Shown here piece after piece: positions 1 to 13,300 of a DNA stretch of 64,000 nucleotides. The first letter of the stretch is position 1. Every line of letters starts with the position of its first letter. Made by a program: the position numbers and the translations under genes. Under the pieces are notes generated by a model. It searched no databases and was not told where the DNA came from. It worked only from the letters and a program-made list of their open reading frames with translations. Origin of the DNA: Aphelocoma coerulescens (taxonomy: Eukaryota; Chordata; Aves; Passeriformes; Corvidae). The stretch covers positions 13,718,531-13,782,530 of the forward strand of contig NC_091019.1 in the NCBI RefSeq assembly GCF_041296385.1. Direction: 5' to 3'.

Positions 1-3000
1 ACCATGCTGCCACTTTTCCCAAGTGCACTTCACCCAGCCTTATTCTGGCTCCTCTCCATTTTTTGCATGACCGCTACCGAGTCAACAGATGGCACTCGGG
101 AACTGCTGGGAGGATCTGGGAGGCAGCTGCCAAAAGCCCACTGAAGGAGCTGAAGTCTGGCTGCTGTGGGAGGCTGTTTTTATATCATGTGTCAGGACTG
201 CAGATAAGACACAGGGCCGAGTCTCAAAGCACGACTGTGTGCAGCGATGTGCTGCCCGAGGCTCCTGAGCTGAACTAGGCAATCCTTCTTCAGGCCTTAG
301 AGAGAGGGAGGGATAGGAACACAGTGTATCAAAGAAGAGTTCCCGGAGGCCTGGAGGTATCCTTCCTACCAAACACAGGGCAAACTTCCCCACAATAAGC
401 CAATTCCTCCTGCCTCCCTTGCCTCCCCCAGCTCCGGTCCTTCAAGCAACTGCACTGCAGGATAAAAAAGGGGTTGAGGTGTTTCCTCCAGCCAGGAGAA
501 AGGTCAGCATATTCCCTAGACTGGGAGGAGGGACCGGGCAGAAACCTTAAACAGGCTTTAGCTGAAGAGACTCATGGGAATCAAAGGGCTGCTGAGACAT
601 TCGTTTTTAAATGGATCAATATACAATTAAAATGAAAACTACCAAAGACAGTTAAAGGATGTAATGGCAGCTGGGTCCTGCTTAAAAGCAGTAAGGATCA
701 TAGCTGCCTGTTGGTACTTCCCACAAGGATACCAATAATGGCACAGCACAGAAACATCTCAGGATGTGCAGAGCAGCCCTCTTCCCCTTTGGAACAAGAC
801 AACCCCTCTTTTCCCTTTCCATGTGCATCATCCCAACCTGCAGGATCCTCAAGTCCTGTGGGTGAGTTCTGTGCATACCCATGTTTAATGCCACCTTGAA
901 AAAACCCATGATCTTGTCAGCTCTCCCAATATTTTCTGCTCCTGAAAATTTGTCATTCCAGTGTAAGACCTCTGAAGTGGTCATAGGCTGAGCAAATGAA
1001 AAATGAATCTGTCCACTTAGTTTCTCCCACTTGCAGACATGCTCAGCAGGGACAAATACAGATTTGCTGACCCTGTTCACTACCCAGCCTTCAGATGTAG
1101 GACACGGAACCCAGCCTTGGAAGGGTGTGAGACTGTGGAAAGTGGCCGGGACAGCCAGTCAGGCAGGTTTTTTCATCTTTTATGGAAATGTAGTCGTTGG
1201 GGAAAGCATGGAATGCTGCATACAGCAACTTGTTTGCCTGTCATCAGCAGGGGCCCAGGGAGGTTCCCCATTCCAGCCCATGGCTTCAGCCCAGATCTAG
1301 GAGGACACAGACAGCCCAGTGGCCTGGGTTCACAAGCTGCACAGGAGCAGCCAGGAGCCAGCCTGCCCTTGACATGGTCACGTGCCCTTTGTGAACACTA
1401 AAAAGTCAAAATTATTCCACGTATGGCTGCTTTGAGGCTACACGAGTGGTAGTGACCCACTTTTGAGTCTGATGCAAGAAGAAACAAGTGGCAAATTCGG
1501 TGCCTCTCATCCCAGCCAAACTCCATTAAAGCCTAACAAACCATCTCGTTTCCCTTTGCCAGCAGAACTCAAAAGCAAGCTCCAGAGACCAACCTTGGCT
1601 CCAGGGTCTGAACTGGACTGAAGACTCTCCATGGGCTCCAGCGGCGCCACTTCGCACAGATGCTGCATGGATTCGGACTGGGCTCAGCGGCAAGACTGGC
1701 TTTTCTTGTGGAAGGTCACAGTGTGCAGCTGATTGGGAGGACAAACACAGGAAGGACCAGCCTGCACAAGGCTCAGAGACACCTGGGAGGGGAGGAGATT
1801 AAAAGGGGAGTCAAAGTGGCAATTAAATATTAAAGGACCAGTTCAACAATAATTACTTCTTGGGTGGAGGGAAGGGGTGGAGGTGCATGTGATGCCTGGA
1901 AAATATATATATCTTTCCAACAATGTTAGAGTGAATATAAAAGCAAACCATTACTTGAAAGCTTTAAGGTACACAATATGGCAAAAATCGCACGTGGTAT
2001 AGTAATTCTACAATTTTTATAAGGTTAATCAATTAGTATACTTATCATATACTGTCCAATTAAAAGGTTAGTTGGTTAGGTAATAATTCCTGGGGTCCCC
2101 ACTGGAAGTAGTCCAGAGCTTTCTTTTGCCCCACTTGTGTTATGTCTGGTCCAGATTCTGGTCAGAAAACAGAGCGTCCTTGTAGTTGGTTCTCTTCTTG
2201 GAAGAAGACTACACAGTATTTAGGTTTAAAAGGTTAGCTTATTGTTCCTAAATGTAGGGAAGAAAGATAGGAAAAACACTGGAAGCTACAGCCATGCTTT
2301 AGCAATCTACAAAGCTACAAATATATGAAAAAAAAAAGCTTAAAATCTTAGGCATCACATGAAGCACTTGCAGACTTGCTGAGCTGTGCCTGGCTCCTGA
2401 GTGCTTCACTCAAATGGCAGAAAGCTTCTGGAAGTGCAAATAATCCCTGCCCCAGCAAGATGGAAATCATCATTCAAGAGGGCGATACCTTTCTCTGGGC
2501 ATCCATTTTGGGTCCCTGAGTGAGCTCCTGAGCCAGGTGATTCTCCCTTGGGAATGTAGATATTTTGCTGGCCCTTCTGACTTGATCTCTGCAGCAGGGC
2601 TGAGATGTTGTTCAGGCCTGGGGACACTGAGCAGTCCAAACACATGGGATTAGGGTGGGCTACAATACAGGGTTTAGAACTGGGTTAGTAAAAAGGAAAA
2701 GTTCCATTTCCTTTCTCCCTAGAATATTTTGTTCCATTCAGTACCTTCAGAAGTAATTGATTAAAAACACTCTTCCTTTGCCCTGTTGTTATTGAAACCT
2801 TTTGATGAGAAAGGTTTGGAACACTTAAAAATGCCTTTTTTCTGGAAGCACCAGCTGAAATTCTTGGAGCATTTCTGAAGCTCAGTTACTAACCCAAAAA
2901 AAAAGCAGAAACATTTCAACAATACAAAAAGTGGAACCTTTCCACTCCACTCATGTATCTGCTCTTGAGGCTAAAGAACTGGTTTTCATCCCCCCAAGGC

Positions 3001-6000
3001 TCTGATCCTCCTGAAATGAGCCATTTCGGCCAATTTCCTCTCCAAAATGTCAACGGGGCCATTTCTGGATGATACTGACTCGCTGGCATTGGTGCCATTG
3101 GGACCTTGTTAGGCTGTGAAGGTATTGTAACAGGCACAGTTAGTCAAGGTGTTGCATATCCCAGCACCTTCTCTGGCCTTCCGCAGGCTGAGAATTTATG
3201 TTCCAAATCCTCATAGGAAGAATATTTATGTGCAAGGGATGAATTACTCTGGGATATCTCAGGATGCTCGGAGGGAACTGGCTCACTGTCAGTCACGCTG
3301 GGAAATGGTGTGAACATATGGGCAGCTTCAGAGCGAATGTGGCTGCGCTCCTAGCACACAGCACTGGCGAAAATGGGACAATATTGCTACAGTGAGACTT
3401 CCCCTGCCAAGACAAAGCTGAATTGGGTCTCCATGGGCCTCCTGCCCTTTCAAACACACTGCAAATTCAGCACATCTCTTATTCGCTTCAGTTTGCAATG
3501 TACCGGAGCCCAGAAACATAACTGCCATATGCCTGCAACCTTCTCAGACCTGGTCTTGGGTCAACAGCTATTCACAGGTTTCCAGAACTGCAGGAGCCTT
3601 GCAGAACCCTGAGAAAGAGAGAAGGGCCCTGCACGGATCTCTCTGTGCTGTGCCGCATATGGGTCATGCTCCAGCACACACCCTGGGCAGAAATAACGAC
3701 TGACAATCAAAAACGGCCTGTGAGCCTGATTCCTGAGCCCCTTTCAACATCATGCCTTAAACTGGTGCATACTGGTGAGGATGCTTCGTATTGACACAGA
3801 CAAGTGCACAAATTTTGGAAGGTGATGGCTCCTCCAAGCCCATCCCAGTATAGAGTGGTCACAAATGGCACTGAACAAATAGGCACTAAATCTTATTCTT
3901 TTAGGTAGTTATACTCATAAAAATTCAAAATTTTGTTGCACCTATGAACCAGAAAAAGGTCATCATGGGCCAGGAGCTGGGAGGAAAAAGGTGGGCTCTG
4001 AGAAGTGCAAACATCTGCAGAGACACGTGTCCTTCTGTGCACAATGAAATTGCTTATGCTGTGCTGCTGGGACAGCAGCAAATCAAACTGGCTGTGTAGA
4101 GGAGACCCAACATCCATCTGGGCCCTTCTCTTCAGGCACTCAGCAACAATGGCTTGGTGTAAAATGTAAACGTTCATACTAACACCTCTGACTCAGGCCC
4201 TGGCACTCAAGCCATGACTAAAGCACTTTATGTCTCTACATTAACCCCTCCTGAAGTTGCAGAGGGTGGGCAGTTACATTCACCTGTAAAATAAGCTCTG
4301 CACAGGGAACTGACTGGGGCTCAGTTGGCTAATGCAGCACTGCCCCTGCCAGAGAGCTGTTCTCTGGCTAAGGAAGCAATTTCAGTGGCCGAGACAATGG
4401 GAGGTTTATGCAGCAGGAGCAGCCAGGACTGCTGCTGTACCCATGGAAATCTTCCAGCACAGGAGGTGTCTGGCACACTGTCACTGGCTTCAAGCAGCAG
4501 AAATATCCTGGCTCTTTCATTGCTCCAGTGAGCAGTGACAGACCAGGGTTCATAAGCTGGCTGCAGATCCACGAGCCATTGCACATTGCCTGGAAACCAG
4601 CAGTCTGCTGCAATCCGAGGCAGCTGCGCAGTGATACCCAGCCTTGCTTTGGCCATGGTGACTTCAAGGGCTTGGGTGTCCATGAAACTCATGACATGGG
4701 TGGTTTTGCACTGTCCAAAACATCATAGTGGTGTCACCACTGCAAGCTGTCAGCTTTGAGCATGGTTTCCCTGAGATGCAAGGTAACATTGCATGCAGAA
4801 AGAGAGGCAGGGATGCATCCCAATCCAGAGACTGATCTGGACCACTTGGCTTCCATCCTGCTGACTCACCCATCATGGTTTGCCAGGCACTGTGAAAGAA
4901 AGTTCCTCTGAATGAAGGATGGTCTCATCTTGATGGAATTATCTCGTGGGAAGCATTTATGTTTCTAAAATGGTCTGGGAGCCCCATTTGCTTGTCCTTC
5001 CTGCTCACCCTTGGGTTGTTTCTGTAAGGAGAGGAAATACTGCGATCAGCACATGCCTCCCCTAGAATGATACTGAGATCTGCCCCACCAGTCTCAAACT
5101 GGCCAAGCACACGGAGGTCACAGAGTGGCAATATTCCAAATGGCACAACGCATTAAGGAGAGCATCAGCTTCTGGCTGATGGAAGAGGCAGCTTCTCCTC
5201 TGCTGCACTGCAGGGGCAAGAGCCAAGCAGGTTTTGAAGTAAGGGACAACTGGATTCCCAGAGTTTGGCCACCACAGCCGGTCCTTCCCAGCCCTGGCCT
5301 TGCAGCAGCAGCCTCAGGAGGGACGCAGGTAGCCCTGCTGCCTGACTCAGGCAGTGCTTTGCAGCCAGCTGGGACCACAAGCCCTGCTGTAGCCCCTGGC
5401 TAAGGGCAATGAAAAATAATTAATCCATGTGTTGAATACCTTGCAGCAGTACAGAGGAAACCTGCCAAGCTGTGGGAGTGAGGAAGCGTGATCACCCCCA
5501 CTTCCCAGACAAGGAGTTCACACCTCGGGCTGAGCCAAACTAAAGCTGTAAGATGTGCCTGTCTGTCAGAAGCAGTGGGATGTTTGTAATCCAGCTGATT
5601 CCCACCATCCTTGCAGCTCCCATGGCTCTGTTATTATCATTACTGTTGCAAGAATTATTATTTCGCATTGGGAAGAATGAAAAGGAAGTATCACCCTTGT
5701 CACCACATTAATGCCAGCCAATCTTTTCAGCAGATACCAGGTTTCAGTCTTTCCTGCTGGGCCACACAATACAAGCTGCTCTAGAGCTGCTGCTTGCAGT
5801 GGATCTGATCCTACCAGGCAAGTGACATTTCTGTGGCTAAGGCTCAGAAGAGCAGGCTGGTCCCCCGTGGCCCAGCCCAGCAGGGAGCGCCACGCTGGGC
5901 CAGTGGTGCTGCCAGTAGCCTGTCCTCGAAACTCCCTCCTGCTGGATTTGGAGAGGTGTCAGTCTTCGGTGGGAGAGAGTCACCCACCTTGGCATTAGGA

Positions 6001-6780
6001 AAAGCTTTTTGTTCTTTAAACTGCCTCAGGCATTTAAGTCATTAAGGCAGGAAGGACTTACTCTAAGCAGCTAGAGGATTAGTGGGAGTTATAGGATACT
6101 CTCTGCTCTAATACTCTCCCTTTTTGCTTCAGCTGTTCTGTATGTGTGAAGCAAAGAGGATGCCACCCTCATGAGAAAGAAGGTCATGGCCACTGTGAGG
6201 TCCACACACATGGCCACAAGGAAGGAGAAAGTCAAAACCATCCCCACAGCCAGACAAAGGATGATGACAAGGGAGAGGAGAAGGTCACTGCCACTCCCGT
6301 GGCCATACAAGCAGATATGAGAAAGCCCCAAGCCCTTCCTACACAAGCTAATGGCATGGTCATTGGTATGAGAGCAGCTACAGAAGGAGCAGCCACCTTC
6401 CACAAGCTCTGTGGGAAGCTATCCCCATGCACAAAGAGACACATGTAGCTACCACCCAGCTCAGAGCAATGTCATGGTATCAGTAGACAAGGACAGATGG
6501 ATCCTGCAAGGAGGTGGACATGCCTGACCTCCCTGTGTTCTCCATGCTTTCAACTCAGTTGTTTCAAACCTACCATCTACTTCATAAAATCACTTATTTA
6601 ATGCTGCTAAGAGCCAGCATTTCAAAACGCTGCCCTGCACCTGCCTCACAGGGCCAGGAGCGATTCTGGAAGCATTCCCAACCCGGGCCAAGTAGGAGCA
6701 CAACTGCGGGGATGAGGGACTTGTCACCCAAAGGATGCCCGGTGCCCCGAGCTCCTGTTCCGCACCCACACGCTCAGCCC
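1..6780. other. Intergenic region upstream of DISP2, no supported gene
   Basis: I read this stretch on both strands and found no chain of phase-compatible exons and no protein I recognise. Open frames of 60-130 codons occur on both strands (for example 682-1080 and 4321-4692 on the minus strand), but they have no domain-like composition, conserved motif or splice context. The one exception worth keeping is the histidine-rich open stretch at 6133-6448, listed separately. In mammals the neighbouring genes on this side of DISP2 are PHGR1 and CCDC9B; I cannot place CCDC9B here. I saw no CR1 or LTR copy that I could call with confidence. Confidence 0.6.
6133..6448 (+). CDS. Candidate His-rich terminal exon, possible PHGR1-like gene (unproven)
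   Basis: A pyrimidine-rich acceptor (tttttgcttcag, ending 6132) is followed by an open frame that runs to a stop at 6446-6448. The conceptual peptide begins Cys-Ser-Val-Cys and soon enters a His/Gly/Cys-rich segment with GHGHC and HTHGHKEG, then an acidic/basic stretch with DDDKGEEK. It lies about 0.7 kb upstream of DISP2 exon 1 on the same strand, which is where mammals carry PHGR1, a small Pro/His/Gly-rich gene. The proline-rich repeats of mammalian PHGR1 are absent, and I could not find an upstream exon with a start codon, so the match rests on position and histidine content only. A chance open frame is a serious alternative. Confidence 0.22.
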
Positions 6781-6789
6781 CATTCCCGA

Positions 6790-7340
6790 CAGCCAGGCTG
6801 GCCCCGGGGTTCACAGTTCCTCCCGCAGTGCTCCCCGTGCTGGCGGCTGCGCCCCCGTGCCCGCCCCGCGCCGGGCCCGCCTCCGCGGCCGCGCAAGCGC
6901 CGCGCCGAGGCGGGCAGAGCCCAGCCGGGCAGAGCCGCGCCGAGCCGAGCCGGGCAAAGCGGCGCCGAGCCGGGCAGAGCCGAGCCGCGCCACGCCGAGC
7001 CGAGCCGAACCGGGCAGAGCAGGGTCGGGCAGAGCCGGGACGCGCCGGGGCCCGCCGGGGCGCTACCGCCGCCGCCGCCGCTCCGGAGCGTTCAGCACCG
7101 CGGGCACGGACAGCGCCCGCCGCCGCCGGCCATGGAGGCCGCGCCCTCCCCGGCGCCCCGGGAGCCGCGGCCCGAGGGGACGCGCCGCGGTCGCGACCCC
7201 GCCTCGCCCAGGTAGGAGCTGCGGGGTCGGGACAGGGGCGCGGAGCCGGTGCCCCGGCGGGTGGGAACTTCCGTCCTGCCGCCACCCGCGGCTCTGTGTG
7301 TGGAAGTGGTCGGTGTCACCGGGTTTTCCTAGGACCAGGG
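6790..7340 (+). promoter_or_regulatory. DISP2: CpG island and promoter region of DISP2
   Basis: GC content and CpG density jump at about 6.79 kb and fall again at about 7.34 kb, spanning the DISP2 start codon at 7132 and the first donor at 7212. The core is a degenerate GAGCCG/GGGCAGAGCC array. No TATA box is visible, as is usual for a CpG-island promoter. I cannot fix the transcription start. The frame of exon 1 stays open upstream to an ATG at 6514, so the 5' limit of the coding region rests on the Kozak context of the 7132 ATG. Confidence 0.7.
6912..7048 (+). repeat. GC-rich degenerate tandem array (GAGCC/GGGCAGAGCC) in the DISP2 promoter
   Basis: About 135 bp built from short units such as GAGCC, GCGCC and GGGCAGAGCC repeated with small variations. 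It lies 85-220 bp upstream of the DISP2 start codon. The low-complexity array produces long artificial open frames on both strands, rich in Arg, Ala, Pro and Glu, which are not genes. Confidence 0.75.
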
Positions 7341-10300
7341 CCCCTCAGTCCCGCCGAAGTGTGTCCCGTCGTCCTACCGGGGGTGCAGACAATCCCTCAC
7401 TGCCTGCCCAGCTGCCCACCCGCGATTCGGGCTCTGGCGATGTGCGCTGCCCAAGCGGGGCCCTGGTTGCTCCTGCCCCGGGGCCAGGAACACCATGCAG
7501 AGCCAGTTGTGCCGGGGGGCTTCCCGGTTTGGTCTCTCGAGCAGGTTTCTATCCTGCAACATGGTGTGCTCTCTCTTCTGCAGCAACGGGAGAGCTATTG
7601 TTGGTAAGCTCAGTGTTTCAGACATAACCTTATTGCACTCAGCTGTGGGCAAACATGGGTTTCACTCCAAAGATCTCCATAAACCCCCGCATCCCTCATC
7701 ATGTCCCCCTGTGCCATATGCTCTCTTACCTGGTGTCTTAAGCCAAGTTGGCAGCCACAACCGTCAACATTTTCTGGAAACATCAACAGCCCATAATCAT
7801 GGGCAAGGAGCCATCCCATATTCACGAGCACACTGGCATTTGTTAGACCAGGGCAACAGACCTGAGCTCTTCAGATTCTGTTTGACCAGAGCACACCCCG
7901 AGGTCAGCAGCACACAAATCCCTTTTGAAAGCCCAAGGGTTTCATTTCTGTCTGGTACAGGATATTCAGGCTGAGAGCGCCCCACCCGCCCGGGGGCACT
8001 GACAGGGCACTCACTGCTCATTAGACAGCTCTGATGTCCTCGGCCAGAGGCTGCCGTGCCTGTGGGTGTTCAGTGACTCTCACACAGTCCAGCCCTAGTT
8101 TAGACCTTGCACATTCAGTGGGGGCCGAGCTGTCACTGGAGCCATCTTCTTTGCTTGTCTGAGTACTCCTTCGTCAGTCAGACAGGTCTTGAAACGAACA
8201 CTGCAGCCTGTGAGAGGTAAGTTACAGAGTTAAGCCACCTGACACAGGTGTATTTCGAACTTCACCCATGCTGCTCACTCAGTTTTAGCTCTGTGGTCCC
8301 CACCCTCTGCCCTAGCCAAGGCTCTTCATCATCAATGCTCACCTCATCAGCAGAAAAACACAGATGTTAGAAAACACCGCCTTCCTCCTGGCCTCTTTCA
8401 GTCTGGAACACCAAGGTGGGGATTTTCTTTTCCTTTCCCTTTTCATTTCACTCCTTTTTTCTTCAAAACGAGGCTTAGCAAACATGATTTTCCCAATGCA
8501 GACAGCTGTTCTGGCACTGAAGGCTGGGTGGGAACCTTGAGCCCTCCATGTCCAGCACACACACCTGTACCCACGGCAGCAGCAGCAGCTGCCTGGGGTA
8601 AAGATAAGGCTGTTCTTACAAGTCAATGAAAAGGATTATAAAACAAAACTTTTCCTGGCAGACTATGTGGGAAGCAGAGTTTTGCAGTCTCATTAATTTT
8701 TCATGATGACTTAACATACTCAGGAGTCTCACTAACAAAAAGACTGTAGGTCTTCTCAAGGGTATGCACGATCCTGCTGCTAGACTGAAAAAGCAAAACA
8801 AAAGAACTCCACAGGAATTCTTCACTGCACAAGGATTTGCCGCAGCCAAAGGAGGAGATGGATTGCTCAGGAGTGCCTGTCTCTCCCTGTCAGGGAGACA
8901 GGGAGCTAGATAACAAGGTGACAGTGAAATGCAATGAACCCTCCCCTAATCCCAGGGAAAGGGCACTCTTATCTCCTTAGAAAGTACAAGGAAAAAAAGC
9001 TATTTTTCTCAAGAGCTCCACCGCAGTTTTGTTGGTGGTATGTTCAAAGAGAAATTTAAATTCCATTATAAAAGCACATTCTTTAAAAGTCATTTACAGC
9101 TCTCCAGGAAAAAGCTATTAGTCTAGATGGGAGCTGACCTATAGCACATGGATTTAATCCAGAAAGAATTCATATTTCTTTTTCATTTGGGAACACTTAT
9201 ACAGCTGATATGCAAACAAAACTTTGCTAGAGGAAGAAAAAAAAGGGAAAAGGAAATAAAACTAGCTTCTTTTTTTTTAATTAATGAAATTTTGTAGCAC
9301 CTAATGTCTAATTGAGCAAAGGTTGCTGATGAAAAAGGGCTCCAGTTGTAGGCAAGGTACAGACTTCTGCCATTTTTCTCCTTGTTTTTATTCCTCCTTA
9401 AGATTCCTCTGTCAACAGGAGAAGTTGTAGTTTGAGTCAGGCATCAGACAGCTCCATTCACTCAGTAGGTGTTTCCCATCTTTCATATGCAAAGTGCTTC
9501 TTTCTTGATCCTCTCTTTAGTATGCAAAGGGGGGATGATCTATTAAAAAAAAAAAAAGCAGTGCTTATAGAAATGGGCTTGGGGACAAGGGTGGAATTAG
9601 GCAGACCAAGAAAGGAGCCATTCCTGCAAAAGGCTGAATATTTTTGGCCCATTTCCCTCTCAGAACCACATGTGCTCTCCTACTTCGTGGCTTGGGGGGG
9701 AGAGCTAGACCAGGTAGTGGCTTAGGAAAAGGAAGGCTACTATTTCCCTGCCTGCAAAGCTTCCTCCATCCCAGCTCAGCTCTGTGTGCTGCAGAATTAA
9801 ACCATCCCGAGGGGAATGTGCTGGGAGCAGGCAGCCAACATGGCATGTTTCCAGCAAACTTTGCTGGGGCCAAGTGAGCAGGTAAAGCCTAAAGCCAGGT
9901 CCTGCGGCCATCCTGTGTGGGGCAAAAGGATGCTGGTCTCTGGAAGAGGGAGATACTCTGCGCCAGGGGGGTGGACCACAGACCCTCTATCCTACCACTG
10001 CTCCACATCCCTGCAGACCTGGAATGGCAGAAAGCTGTCTCCTTAGAAATCCTGACTCTCTCTTTCCTGTTTCCTTGTGGGAAGAAGCTCCAGTCCTTTT
10101 GCTGGTTCCCCCACACAAGGTAGGTGCCGTGGTACTCATCAGTATGAGCACCCTGTTTGTGCCCTGGTACTCAGAGAAGCACTGCTGCACTCAGAGTGAC
10201 TCGGGCAGGTCCATAAATTGGATTATTGCTCTGTCTAGACATCTCAGGGCAAGAGACAGGGAAGCAAACAGCGAGAGCAGCACAGCTCACTGCTGTGGGT

Positions 10301-13300
10301 AACAGGAGCAGTTAACCCTAGTCCATCCCTTCCCTTTCACCCCTTCTTTTCTCCTTTCCCAGCATCTCTCTGGTTACATCCAGCTGAGCCTGGAGAAGAA
10401 AATGGAGGCTGCCAGCTGCCTCTGTAGGCTTTTCTGCAGCCGAGACATCATTTCTGCTCACTTAATCCCAAAGAAATCTAATATCTGACACAGCCCAGAG
10501 TGGGAATGAATGTTAAAAATAAGTCTTTGTCAGTGTCAGCAAGGCAAGCAGAGTCCAGTGTGGTGCTCTGCCCTCTTCTCCTCATGCCTGACAGCAGACA
10601 TCAGAAATCCCCAGAAACATTTTTCTGGCATAGTTCAGGGTCCTGAGGGCCCAGAAAAGTAATAGTGACATGGTTTCAGGCAAAGAAGGACCAGCCTACA
10701 TGTCTGGTGCAGACCTCAGCAGACCAAAGGTTAAGCTCAGCAGCACTACAGCTAATTGGGAAAGCAGCAAGTGGAGACTTGAACTCTGCTGAGCTGCCAG
10801 CAGTGATTATCCGAACTGATCATTATTTGCAAGCTCCAGGTTTCCCTGGAGATTGTGGATAACCAAGGTCACATCGTCATGGAGTTGGAGACGGATGAGC
10901 ATAAGGGAACTCATATCCGGAGGGTGATTGACAGAGCTGTAATTGTTTAGTCTGAAAAGGAGATAATGAAGAGAAGTCACGAGTGAATGATCCGAACTTG
11001 CCAAAGTTATTCCAGAATCTGAAGTCACTGAGCAGGCCAGGGATTGAGTTAGGAGACGACACACGGAGGAAGAGCAGAACTTGACAGCATTTCACAGCAA
11101 AGATGGTAAACAAGGAGAGTGTGATTTCATGTGAAATATTAGACTCAACGCTACCAACGTATGTGCAGAAAACCCGGAGGCAATCTGCGATATCCAAGAG
11201 TTTGGCATCTGCTTTCCCCTCCAGGAGGTTTTGTAGCCGAGGGGTTTGCGGAGGAAGAATTTTTCATTGCACGGTCTCCTGCCTCTCCCTGACCATGTTC
11301 AAAGTGTATTTTGTAAAAGCCCTTTTGTTCTGTCCAGTGTCACATATTCACCCTCAGATGAGGCAGACAGGCTAATTAAGTCATGCAAAGCCTCTGGTCC
11401 CAGATTACTGTGCAGATCCAGCAGTTTAAAGGAATGACAATTTTGCTTTTCCTTTGAAAAAAAAGATCAGAAATACAGTACAGGTGTAGGAACACCAAAA
11501 CACAAGATGTCAGTATGGCAGTGTCTTTATAAATTATTTTGCACTGTAAGAGAGCATCACCTATTTAAAGTGTGCAAAAATTAGAGAAAACAACAGGATC
11601 AAGGTTGAGAAAAAGAGTAACTTAGAGGCAACAAAAAGGGAGTGAGAAAAGGTCTAGACCTTGTCAAAGCATAACACTACCATGACCTCAGCTCTCTGAT
11701 GAAAATTCCCTGCAGTACAGAGCTACAAACCACAACCAAGTCACTGGACACTTGGGAAGAGCAAGATGATTTACACCTCAGGCTTGAAAGCATGGCTTGA
11801 GGGACCCTCCAGGTCACCTGTCCCAAATAACCTCTGCCCCTGCAGCTCACTAGCACTGTAGGGGATGTGGTGGTTTAGCATCTTCCCCAAAGGTTGCCTC
11901 TATAATTAGTAGAGAAGTGCAACGACTAATTAAAGATGTAATTTTATTTATTGACTGCCACAGACCCTAATCTGCCCTTGGTCTGTCTGCAGCGCTCCTG
12001 CCCTGTGCTGCGCCTGAATCCCTCCCCGTGCAGGGACAACTCTGATGAGGCTGTAAGAACTCCAGACAAGAGTTCAGATTGCATCTCCTGAGCAGCTTTG
12101 CTGGCACTGCATTTGTAATCTCATATATGACAAGTGTGGAGTCTCTTGTTGTGAACTACCTTTACACAGAGCTCTAACACAAATCACACACTTGAAAGGC
12201 CAGGTAATCCTGTCACTAATCCACCTGGGACAGGACAGCAAGGACTTCAAGCTTATTGTTGATGTTATTTGACAAGTTCTTTGGGTGACTGGGATATCAT
12301 TGTCACAGTTCAGGAGCTTCTGCTTTGCCAGCTGCTCTCCCTCTTGCTGTATTGAACCAGCTCAAGTCTTACTAGTACCTTGCCTTGCAGCTCAGAGGCA
12401 AATGAGCACTGGAACTGCTGGGGACAACTTTATCTCAGCCTTATCTCACTGAGGTATGCACACACCTGTCTGCTGCTTTCTGGCACCTGCTTCAGCCCAA
12501 ACACTGACTTCTTTCCAGTTACTTTGCATTTGCACATCAATTATGGCTTCTGAAGTCAGGACCCAGGAATGTGCTATCTGTGTCTGTAACTGGTGCAGCC
12601 TTCTTTAGGCTTAGAAACTAAACATAGCATTGGATGGTGCTTAATCAGTCAAGATTTCTCTGTTACTCATCCTTGGACTGGTACAGTGTGCAAGCTGAAG
12701 TTGAGTGTGATGCCTGTGGCACGAGTGTCCACATTGGCACTGGTGTAACTGCTACCACAAACATTACTCTGCTGTAATGATTTTAATGAAATAAGCCCAT
12801 TTTGTACAATCATGAAATATAGTTTATCAGTGTTGATAAACTCAACTGATGTTGGAAAGTACACAGCACAGACTGCCAAGGCCAATATGTCCTGCTTTCT
12901 GGAAAAAATAGCAATTTTCAGGCAATACTGGGCTAATAGTATTCTCCAGATTCTTTTGTCTTTGATAATCTCATGCCAGTTAACTTTGGGTGCAATTCCA
13001 GAGACGTGTAATCACTAAAATTCTGTCTTTTTCTATGGCTGTGAGAAAAATAAATGAGAGAGACTCTACAAAATTTTAAAAATCATCCCTTCCCCAACTT
13101 GTTACCTTAATTTTTTCCCACATCACACCAGGTGCCTCAGGCTAAAGTTGATCTCACTGCAGTCTTCCTCCAACACTCATAATTCTTTGAGACACTTTGT
13201 GATTCTGGCTGGGCTGAGCTGTTCGTCCTGTTTAATCCTGGACGCCAGGCACTGCAGCAAGACACATAACTCAGCTGTAAGAGACTGTGGCACGTGCTCT

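Noticed and set aside
6514..7131. In-frame N-terminal extension of DISP2 from an ATG at 6514
   Set aside because: The frame is open, but the sequence runs through non-conserved DNA and the GC array. The 7132 ATG has a strong Kozak context and gives an N-terminus of a size like the human protein.
6590..7627. Several 230-290 codon open frames on both strands over the DISP2 CpG island
   Set aside because: They arise from the GAGCC array and GC-rich DNA, where stop codons are rare. They overlap each other in different frames and have low-complexity Arg/Ala/Pro composition. Only the 7132-7211 part in one frame joins to DISP2 exon 2.
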